Below are positions 57,759 to 64,000 of a DNA stretch of 64,000 bases, piece after piece. The notes under the pieces were generated by a model. It searched no databases, was not told the origin of the DNA, and saw only the letters and a program-made list of their open reading frames with translations. This DNA comes from Cognatiluteimonas telluris (lineage in GTDB: Bacteria; Pseudomonadota; Gammaproteobacteria; Xanthomonadales; Xanthomonadaceae), in NCBI RefSeq assembly GCF_011320095.1, contig NZ_JAANOY010000008.1:20538-84537 (forward strand). The letters are read 5' to 3'. The number at the start of each line of letters is the position of its first letter. Position 1 is the stretch's first letter. Both the position numbers and the translations under genes were made by a program.

Positions 57759-57868
57759 GGGTTGCCACGCAGCACTCGGGGTTCACCGAACGCCGGCCGA
57801 TCGCGCCGACACGCCCCGCCTGCGCACCGGCTCCGCCGGATTCGCGAAGCTCACCCGGCGCCACCGGC

Positions 57869-58594
57869 TCACTGGCGCCCGTCGGCCACCCGATCACCGG
57901 CGCGGTCGACGCAGCCCCAGTTGAGGATCGGCGTCCCCGCCGGCAGGACGCGGCGAAACATCGCCACGCGCCCGTGCTTCGGGTTCACCACCACCGGATG
58001 GCGCGCCGCCTGCAGCAGCGGCAGGTCGGCGCTGCTGTCGGAATAGGCAACGTCGATCGTGCCGTAGCCGGCGTCCCGGATCATCCGCATCTTGGCGTGG
58101 CTGTGGCAATGCAGCGCCGGCCCGATCCCGCCGAGGCGCGGCGCGATCCGGGTGCCGATCACGGGCACGTCGTCGTGGGCGACGAAGGCGAGGATCGCGC
58201 GCGCCAGTTCCGGCGGCGCGCCGGTGGCCACCAGCACGCGGTCGCCGGCGGCGCGATGGCGTTGCAGCACGGCCAGCGCGGACGGCAGCAGCCGCGCGCG
58301 GATCGCGTCGCGGTGCGCGTCGACATAACGATCGATCATGGCATCGAAGGCGGCGACATCGAGTCCGACGCTGCCGATCCACACGAACACCGAAATCCCG
58401 TGCCGCCGCGTGGGCAGGTACGCGATCAGCGGCGCCGCCAACGGCGCGACCAGCAACGCCAGCGCCATGCGCCATGCGCTGCGTCGCAGCAGCCAGCCGA
58501 ACAGGTGGCTGCCCGAATCGCCGTCGTATAGCGTGTGGTCGAAGTCGAACACCACCAGCGGAGCCTCCGCCGGCGATGCGATGGCCGCGTTCAT
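57869..58594 (-). CDS. HAD-superfamily (subfamily IB) phosphatase
   Basis: The 241-residue protein has the HAD nucleophile motif [13 protein letters not shown] (about 15-27), a motif II-type [12 protein letters not shown] and a metal-binding [12 protein letters not shown] hydrophobic stretch near residue 45-60 may contact the membrane. It starts in the trpC stop (ATGA), so it is translated with the trp genes, though its substrate need not be a tryptophan intermediate. Confidence 0.85.
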   Translation of the reverse strand: MNAAIASPAEAPLVVFDFDHTLYDGDSGSHLFGWLLRRSAWRMALALLVAPLAAPLIAYLPTRRHGISVFVWIGSVGLDVAAFDAMIDRYVDAHRDAIRARLLPSALAVLQRHRAAGDRVLVATGAPPELARAILAFVAHDDVPVIGTRIAPRLGGIGPALHCHSHAKMRMIRDAGYGTIDVAYSDSSADLPLLQAARHPVVVNPKHGRVAMFRRVLPAGTPILNWGCVDRAGDRVADGRQ

Positions 58595-59382
58595 GCGAAG
58601 AACAACCGACGCAAGGCCACGCCCGGGTCGGTTTCGCGCATGAACGTCTCCCCGACCAGGAATGCGTGCACGTCGGCGTCGCGCAGGCGCCGCACGTCGT
58701 CCGGCGTGGCGATCCCGCTCTCGGCCACCGCGATGCGGTCGCGCGGCACCGCCTCGCGCAGCGCCAGCGTCGTGTCCAGCGACACCTCGAAGCTGCGCAG
58801 GTTGCGGTTGTTGACCCCCAGCAGCCGCGCGGGAACCTGCAGCGCGCGCTCGAGCTCGTCGATGTCGTGCACCTCGACCAGCACGTCCATGCCCAGGTCC
58901 ATCGCCAGCGTGCCGAAGTCCACCAGCCGCGCATCGTCCAGCGCGGCGACGATCAGCAGGATGCAGTCGGCACCGAGCGCGCGCGCCTCGTAGACCTGCC
59001 ACGCATCGATGACGAAGTCCTTGCGCAGCACCGGCAGCGCGCAGGCCGCGCGCGCCTGCTGCAGGTAACGATCGCCGCCCTGGAAGAAATCCACGTCGGT
59101 CAGCACCGACAGGCAGGTCGCGCCCGCGGCGGCGTAGCTGCGCGCGATGGCCGGGGGATCGAAATCGGCGCGGATCACGCCGCGCGAAGGACTGGCCTTC
59201 TTGATCTCGGCGATCACCGCGGGCCGGCCCGCGGCCATCGCATCGGCGATCGCGCTGGCGAAGCCACGCGGCGCACTGGCGGCCTGCGCGCGCGCGCGTA
59301 CTTCCGGCAACGGCACGGCGACACTGCGCGCCGTCACCTCCTCGCGCTTGCGCGCGAGGATCGCGTCGAGGATGTCGCTCAT
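58591..59382 (-). CDS. trpC: indole-3-glycerol phosphate synthase
   Basis: The 263-residue TIM-barrel protein carries [34 protein letters not shown] and [12 protein letters not shown]. It closes the indole ring in tryptophan synthesis. It is third in the trpG-trpD-trpC order, 121 bp after trpD, and overlaps the HAD gene by 4 bp. Confidence 0.98.
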   Translation of the reverse strand: MSDILDAILARKREEVTARSVAVPLPEVRARAQAASAPRGFASAIADAMAAGRPAVIAEIKKASPSRGVIRADFDPPAIARSYAAAGATCLSVLTDVDFFQGGDRYLQQARAACALPVLRKDFVIDAWQVYEARALGADCILLIVAALDDARLVDFGTLAMDLGMDVLVEVHDIDELERALQVPARLLGVNNRNLRSFEVSLDTTLALREAVPRDRIAVAESGIATPDDVRRLRDADVHAFLVGETFMRETDPGVALRRLFFA

Positions 59383-59503
59383 GCAGGTCCCGCCGGTGGG
59401 TGGGCGTAGGCGGGCCCGACGTGAGCCAAGATCACCGTGTAATGCCGCGGTTTCAGATCGCTGGCGCATCCAGGCGTGGACGCCCCCGTCATGGCCGCTG
59501 CGC

Positions 59504-60556
59504 TCATACGCTCGGACCCTCGCCCGCGAGCAGTTTCGTCACCCCGACGAACTCCTCCAGCTTGCCGATCGCCGCACCCGAGGCGATGGTCTCGCGTGCC
59601 AGCACCAGGCCGCGATCGATCGATTCCACGACGCCGGCGACATACAACGCGGCGCCCGCGTTGAGCACCACCACGTCGCGCGCGACCCCTGGCGTATCGT
59701 CCAGCGCCGACAGCAGCATCGCGCGCGATTCATTGGCGTCGGCCACGCGCAGGTTGCGGCTGGCCGCCATCGCGATGCCGTAATCCTCGGGGTGGATTTC
59801 GTATTCGCGCACGACCCCGTCGCGAAGTTCGCCGACGCAGGTGGCGGCGCCGAGCGAGATCTCGTCCATGCCGTCGCGCCCCCAGACGACCATCGCGCGC
59901 CTGGCGCCGAGCTCCTGCAGCACGCGGACCTGGATGCCGACGAGATCGGGATGGAACACGCCCATCAGGATGTTCGGCGCGCGCGCCGGATTGGTGAGCG
60001 GCCCAAGGATGTTGAACAGCGTGCGCACGCCCATCTCGCCGCGGACCGGCGCCACCACCTGCATCGCCGGATGATGCAGGCGCGCGTACATGAAGCCGAT
60101 GCCGGTTTCGGCGATCGAACGCGATACCTGTTCCGGCGTGAGTTCGATCGCCGCGCCCAGCGCCTCGAGCACGTCGGCGCTGCCCGACTTCGACGACACC
60201 CCACGGTTGCCGTGCTTGGCGACCCGGGCGCCCGCGGCCGCGGCCACGAACATCGCTGCGGTGGAGATGTTGAAGGTGTTCGCGCCGTCGCCACCGGTGC
60301 CGACGATGTCGACCAGGTGGCGGCGATCGGCGTCCGACACCTCGACCGGCAGCGCGAACTCGCGCAGGACGGTGGCGGCACCGGCGATTTCGCCGACGGT
60401 TTCCTTCTTGACCCGCAGGCCGGTCAGGATCGCCGCGGTCATCGTCGGCGAGACCTCGCCGCGCATGATCATGCGCATCAGCTCGACCATCTCGTCGTGG
60501 AAGATCTCGCGATGCTCGATCGTGCGCTGCAGCGCCTGTTGCGGTGTGATGGGCAT
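59504..60556 (-). CDS. trpD: anthranilate phosphoribosyltransferase
   Basis: The 350-residue protein has the PRPP-binding [15 protein letters not shown] motif and [19 protein letters not shown]. It joins anthranilate to PRPP. ATG 60556 ([10 protein letters not shown]) gives the normal length; the frame extends upstream through a repeat. TrpG precedes it across a 116-bp gap filled by an inverted repeat. Confidence 0.98.
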   Translation of the reverse strand: MPITPQQALQRTIEHREIFHDEMVELMRMIMRGEVSPTMTAAILTGLRVKKETVGEIAGAATVLREFALPVEVSDADRRHLVDIVGTGGDGANTFNISTAAMFVAAAAGARVAKHGNRGVSSKSGSADVLEALGAAIELTPEQVSRSIAETGIGFMYARLHHPAMQVVAPVRGEMGVRTLFNILGPLTNPARAPNILMGVFHPDLVGIQVRVLQELGARRAMVVWGRDGMDEISLGAATCVGELRDGVVREYEIHPEDYGIAMAASRNLRVADANESRAMLLSALDDTPGVARDVVVLNAGAALYVAGVVESIDRGLVLARETIASGAAIGKLEEFVGVTKLLAGEGPSV

Positions 60557-60578
60557 GGGGACTCGCTTGTGTGCTTTC

Positions 60579-60656
60579 GTAGGCGCGGCCTCAGCCGCGA
60601 GCTTCGTCGGTTCGATCGCGGTGCGGTAAGAGCTCGCGGCTGGAGCCGCGCCTACC
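60579..60656. repeat. inverted pair of REP-like element (family 2) inside the trp operon
   Basis: GTAGGCGCGGCCTCAGCCGCGAGCT (60579 on) and its near reverse complement ending at 60656 are separated by 24 bp. The whole unit can form a long hairpin between trpG and trpD. It is related to the pair at 50806-50903. Confidence 0.8.
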
Positions 60657-60672
60657 GTGTGCGCGCGGCGCG

Positions 60673-61266
60673 TCATTTCTCCAGGAAATTCTTCAACAAC
60701 GCATGTCCATGCTCGGTCAGGATCGACTCGGGATGGAACTGCACGCCCTGCACCGGATGCTCGCGATGGCGCAGGCCCATGATTTCACCGAACTTGCCCT
60801 CGTCGATCGAGCCGTCCTCGTGATCGGTCCAGGCGGTGACTTCCAGGCAATCGGGCAGGGTGTCCTGTGACACCACCAACGAGTGGTAGCGCGTCGCCTC
60901 GTAACCATCCGGCAGTCCGGCGAACACGCCCTGGCCGCGGTGGCGGATCCGCGAGGTCTTGCCGTGCATGATCGTCTTCGCCCGGACCACGTCGCCGCCG
61001 TAGGCCTGGCCCAGGCTCTGGTGTCCCAGGCACACGCCCAGGATCGGCGTGCGCGCACCGAGCTCGCGGATCACGTCAACCGACACCCCCGCCTCGCTCG
61101 GCGTGCAGGGGCCGGGCGAAATCACGATCCGCTCCGGCGCCAGCGCCGCGATCTGCGCCACCGACAGCGCGTCGTTGCGCACGACTTCGACCTCGGCGCC
61201 CAGCGTCTGCAGGTACTGGACGAGGTTCCAGGTGAAGCTGTCGTAGTTGTCGATCATCAGCAGCAC
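60673..61266 (-). CDS. trpG: anthranilate synthase component II (glutamine amidotransferase)
   Basis: The 197-residue class I amidotransferase has the nucleophile Cys in [15 protein letters not shown] and the His-Glu pair in [10 protein letters not shown]. It supplies ammonia to TrpE, which is not in the window. The GTG at 61266 ([11 protein letters not shown]) matches Xanthomonas relatives and has GAGG nine bases upstream; ATG 61257 is the alternative. Confidence 0.96.
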   Translation of the reverse strand: MLLMIDNYDSFTWNLVQYLQTLGAEVEVVRNDALSVAQIAALAPERIVISPGPCTPSEAGVSVDVIRELGARTPILGVCLGHQSLGQAYGGDVVRAKTIMHGKTSRIRHRGQGVFAGLPDGYEATRYHSLVVSQDTLPDCLEVTAWTDHEDGSIDEGKFGEIMGLRHREHPVQGVQFHPESILTEHGHALLKNFLEK

Positions 61267-61373
61267 GAAGAGGCCTCGGCAGAGTCCATTGCGGCCGGGA
61301 GGGCGCGCGGAGTCGGCCAATCTATCGGCGCCGCGGACCGGTGGCAAACCGTGCCGGTGGGCTCGAACGCGAT

Positions 61374-62747
61374 TCAGGCAGCGCGCAGGCTGATCCGCAC
61401 GCGCAGGCCGGGCGCATTGTCCAGCAGCGCGATGCGCCCTTCGTGGCGCAGCACGATCGCCCGCGCCAGGCTCAGGCCCAGGCCGGTGCCGGGCGAGGCA
61501 CGATGCGCCTCCAGCCGCGCGAAACGGTCGAAGACACGCTCTCGCTCGGCCTCCGGAATGCCGTCGCCGTGGTCGGCCACCTCCAAATCGACCACCTCTG
61601 CCAGCCGGTGCAAGGCGATCGCGACGCTGCCGCCGGCGGGGCTGAACTTGATCGCGTTGTCGAGCAGGTTCACCAGCAACTGGAACAGCTGGTCGGCATC
61701 GCCGCGGACCTGCGCCGGCATGGTGTCGGCGTCCAGCGCGATCGCGCGTTCGGCCGCGATCGGCGCGTACAGCTCGATCGCATCGGCGACCAGCGGCTGC
61801 AGGTCGACCACGGCGTCGGTATCCGGCGGCGATTGCGCTTCGATCCGCGCCAACCGCAGCAGCGCGCCGAAGGATTGCAGCAGCTGGTCGGTTTCGGCGA
61901 TCGCCGCGTCCAGCGCGCGCGTGCGCTCGGGATGTTCATGCGCGGCCTGCTGGCGCATGCGGTCGAGGCGGTTGCGCAGGCGCGTGAGTGGCGTGCGCAG
62001 GTCGTGGGCGATGTGGTCGGTGGCATGGCGCACGCCATCGAGCAGGTCGCCGATGCGGTCGAGCATGCCGTTGAAGCGGCGCGCCAGGCGGTCGAAGGCA
62101 TCGTCGCTGCCGTCCAGGCGCGCCCGCAGCGTCAGTGCGCCGGCGCCGACCTGCGCGGCGGTGTCGTCCAGGCTGCGCACGCGGCCGGCGACCCAGTGCG
62201 CGGTGAGCGCGCCGATCACGGCCCCCAGCGTGGCGGCCACCAGCAGCCCCGCCAGCGCGGTGCGCAGCATCAAGGTCAGGAAATGATCCTGGCTGCGGGT
62301 GCGCAACCCGGTGACGAGCGTGCTGCCGTCACGCAGCTGCTGCACGTTGACGATCACGCGCGAGACGCTTCCGTCGCCGAGGTCGCGCTCGCGCAGCTCG
62401 ATCCAGCGCGGCGCGCGCGACAGCTGCGCAGGCAGGCGCGAAAACGTGCCGGCGAGGATGCGGCCGTCGGAGGAGACAAGCGCGTATTCCGCGTCCGGGT
62501 CGTCGGGCGAGGCGGCGCGGGCGGCGATTTCCCCGCGCAGCGCCTGTCGGCCTTCGGTGCGGTACAGCTGCAGCAGGCCGCCGACGTCGGCGCGGAGGAC
62601 TTCGCGCGCATCGTTGGTCAGCAGGGTGGAGACGGCAAAGTACACGCCGGCACCGAGCAGCACGAACGCGAGCAGGAACGAGCCGGTCACCGCCAGCGCC
62701 AGGCGCGCGCTGGTCGAGCGCCACCGGTTGCGCGCGAGCAGGTTCAT
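61374..62747 (-). CDS. two-component sensor histidine kinase
   Basis: The 457-residue protein has two membrane helices (about 17-40 and 165-185) flanking a periplasmic sensor, a HAMP region, the phospho-His box [12 protein letters not shown], an N box LLDNAIKFS and [13 protein letters not shown]. It is the EnvZ/QseC type and is paired with the response regulator 14 bp upstream. The stimulus is unknown. Confidence 0.93.
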   Translation of the reverse strand: MNLLARNRWRSTSARLALAVTGSFLLAFVLLGAGVYFAVSTLLTNDAREVLRADVGGLLQLYRTEGRQALRGEIAARAASPDDPDAEYALVSSDGRILAGTFSRLPAQLSRAPRWIELRERDLGDGSVSRVIVNVQQLRDGSTLVTGLRTRSQDHFLTLMLRTALAGLLVAATLGAVIGALTAHWVAGRVRSLDDTAAQVGAGALTLRARLDGSDDAFDRLARRFNGMLDRIGDLLDGVRHATDHIAHDLRTPLTRLRNRLDRMRQQAAHEHPERTRALDAAIAETDQLLQSFGALLRLARIEAQSPPDTDAVVDLQPLVADAIELYAPIAAERAIALDADTMPAQVRGDADQLFQLLVNLLDNAIKFSPAGGSVAIALHRLAEVVDLEVADHGDGIPEAERERVFDRFARLEAHRASPGTGLGLSLARAIVLRHEGRIALLDNAPGLRVRISLRAA

Positions 62748-62761
62748 CACCGCGGCGCGGC

Positions 62762-63436
62762 TCAGTCGCCGAGCCGGTAGCCGGCGCCGCGCACGGTATG
62801 CAGCAGCGCGGTGGCGTGGCCGTGGTCGATCTTCTGCCGCAGGCGGCTGATGTGCACGTCGATGACGTTGGTCTGCGGGTCGAAGTGGTAGTCCCACACC
62901 GCTTCGAGCAGCATCGTGCGGGTGACCACGCGCCCGGCCTGGCGCATCAGGTATTCGAGCAGGCGGAACTCGCGCGGCTGCAGCTCGATGCTGCGGCCGT
63001 CGCGCGCGGCTTCGCGCTTGAGCAGGTCCAGTTCCAGGTCGTCCACGCGCAGCCGCGTCGGTTCGCCGCTGCCGCCGGTGCCGCGACGCGCGAGACTGTC
63101 CAGGCGCGCGCTGAGTTCTGAATACGCAAAGGGTTTGACCAGGTAATCATCGGCGCCCGCGCGCAGGCCTTCCACCCGATGCTCCACTTCGCCCAGCGCG
63201 GTGAGCAGCAAGGCCGGCGTGCGGTTGCTGGCGCCGCGCAGGGTGCGCAATACGGTCATGCCGTCGACCTGCGGCAGCATGCGGTCGAGCACGATCGCGT
63301 CGTAGGTTTCGGTGGTGGCCAGGAACAGGCCGTCGCGGCCATTGCCGGCATGGTCGACGCTATGCCCGTCCTCGCGCAGGCCTTTGGCGATGAAGCCCGC
63401 GGTATGGGGATCGTCCTCGACCAGCAGGATGCGCAT
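62762..63436 (-). CDS. OmpR-family response regulator
   Basis: The 224-residue protein has a receiver domain with phospho-acceptor D51 (VLDRMLP) and the switch Lys in YLVKPFAYSE, plus a winged-helix DNA-binding domain (LQPREFRLLEYL, TNVIDVHISRLRQKI). GAGGAG precedes the ATG. It forms an operon with the sensor kinase. Confidence 0.95.
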   Translation of the reverse strand: MRILLVEDDPHTAGFIAKGLREDGHSVDHAGNGRDGLFLATTETYDAIVLDRMLPQVDGMTVLRTLRGASNRTPALLLTALGEVEHRVEGLRAGADDYLVKPFAYSELSARLDSLARRGTGGSGEPTRLRVDDLELDLLKREAARDGRSIELQPREFRLLEYLMRQAGRVVTRTMLLEAVWDYHFDPQTNVIDVHISRLRQKIDHGHATALLHTVRGAGYRLGD

Positions 63437-63451
63437 GCGTGCTCCTCGACC

Positions 63452-63487
63452 GGAAAAAGAATACCCCGCCGGCGGGTGCCGACGGGG
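63452..63487 (-). terminator. intrinsic terminator of the small Ala/Lys-rich gene
   Basis: A 9-bp stem (CCCCGTCGG/CCGGCGGGG on the minus strand) with one G-T pair and a 6-nt loop is followed by TATTCTTTTTC. It separates the small secreted protein gene from the response regulator. Confidence 0.85.
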
Positions 63488-63525
63488 CAAGCGGCCTGAG
63501 GCAGGCCGAAACCGGAAACCCGGTA

Positions 63526-63771
63526 TCAGCTCTTCTTGGCGGTGTCGCCGGGCTTCTTGCTGTCGCTGGCCTTGGCCTTGGCGGTGGTCTTGGCCTTGAC
63601 CGTGGCCTTCGCCATCGGATGGGCGTCGGTCTTGGCGGCCACCTTGGTGGCGGCCTTGGTGGTCGCGGTCGCGGCCGGCTTGGCCGTCGTGGTGGTGGCC
63701 GGAGTCGCGGCGAACGCGACGGTGGCGCCCAGCGCCAGGGCAAGGGCTACGGCGATGCGGATGGTCTTCAT
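63526..63771 (-). CDS. small secreted Ala/Lys/Thr-rich protein
   Basis: The 81-residue protein has a clear signal peptide (MKTIRIAVALALALGATVAFA, cleavage after AFA) and a low-complexity mature part made mostly of Ala, Lys and Thr, with ATTTTAKPAATATTK and KAKTTAKAKASDSKK. The basic tail may bind DNA, anionic polymers or the cell envelope. GAGGA precedes the ATG. Sequence is too simple for family assignment. Confidence 0.75.
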   Translation of the reverse strand: MKTIRIAVALALALGATVAFAATPATTTTAKPAATATTKAATKVAAKTDAHPMAKATVKAKTTAKAKASDSKKPGDTAKKS

Positions 63772-63934
63772 GGAAGTCCTCGTGGGTGGAAGTCGATGGG
63801 GAGCTGACGACAGCTCCCCGCCACCTTGCCCACGCGCAGCCTGCGCAAGGCTGTCCGTCGCATGAAATGTTTTTAATGTCGGGGCGCGGCTCCTGGTCCG
63901 CGCGCCGACCGTGCGTCACACGGCGTTGTCCGCC

Positions 63935-64000
63935 CTAGGTCCGCCTGACCTCGACCGGCACGCTGTCGAGCTCGTCGCCCAGCAGCCGGGCGCCGACGGC
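63935..64000 (-). CDS. C-terminal fragment of a gene entering from the right
   Basis: On the minus strand the frame from the window edge (AVGARLLGDELDSVPVEVRRT) ends in TAG at 63935-63937. Twenty-one residues are visible; no family is recognised. Confidence 0.4.
   Translation of the reverse strand, partial: AVGARLLGDELDSVPVEVRRT

Overview
This is a high-GC gammaproteobacterial chromosome segment that looks like a member of the Xanthomonadaceae/Lysobacteraceae (Lysobacter, Luteimonas or a near relative; the genus cannot be fixed by eye). The evidence is a CRP homologue of the Xanthomonas Clp type, an SpeD of the Xanthomonas length, a cysDNC order with a CysN-CysC fusion, a trpG-trpD-trpC cluster, and an etfBA...metB-cbs frame. 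In Xanthomonas, etfA and metB are the conserved borders of the hypervariable lipopolysaccharide (O-antigen) locus. No transposase, integrase, CRISPR array or rRNA was seen; there is one tRNA.

Layout. 0-1.4 kb: a secreted Asp-box (sialidase-like) protein cut by the window edge. 1.6-3.7 kb: groES-groEL under a CIRCE/sigma70 control element. 3.9-9.0 kb: a ThrE-type exporter divergent from an Mla-type lipid transport operon (STAS-MlaE fusion, MlaF, MlaD, auxiliary lipoprotein). 9.1-12.4 kb: AlkB-type dioxygenase, ETF-ubiquinone oxidoreductase and a methyltransferase. 12.5-14.9 kb: a metalloprotease lipoprotein with FG-GAP repeats (paralogue at 22.3-24.7 kb). 15.1-17.9 kb: cysD-cysNC, which makes APS and PAPS. 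18.1-19.9 kb: etfB-etfA.

20.0-45.1 kb is the variable locus between etfA and metB. It holds an LTA-synthase-like membrane enzyme; a CoA transferase; a leftward acyl module (LpxD-like acyltransferase, an unknown 187-aa protein, ketoacyl synthase III, acyl carrier protein); a divergent rightward operon (ArnC-like glycosyltransferase, two EmrE-like proteins around a methyltransferase, WecE aminotransferase); two large polytopic membrane proteins that could be GT-C transferases; GSCFA and WcbI-like proteins; a Wzm/Wzt-like ABC exporter; a 1102-residue sulfotransferase-GT2-GT4 fusion; and a second sulfotransferase. My reading is that the locus builds, exports and decorates a surface glycan, including a three-component (Arn/Gtr-style) periplasmic glycosylation system for an acylated amino-deoxysugar, with sulfation fed by the PAPS made by CysNC. 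A small beta-rich domain recurs in two lipoproteins and at the C terminus of the ABC ATPase.

45.1-64 kb is mostly housekeeping: metB and cbs, a YdcH-like protein, a DUF4398-like lipoprotein, pilU, maiA and a fumarylacetoacetase, a 2OG-Fe dioxygenase, tRNA-Gln(CUG), rplM-rpsI, coq7, speD divergent from clp, a GNAT acetyltransferase, a HAD phosphatase coupled to trpC, trpD and trpG, an OmpR/EnvZ-type two-component pair, a small Ala/Lys-rich secreted protein, and the last codons of one more leftward gene. Short inverted repeats of at least three families lie in intergenic gaps.
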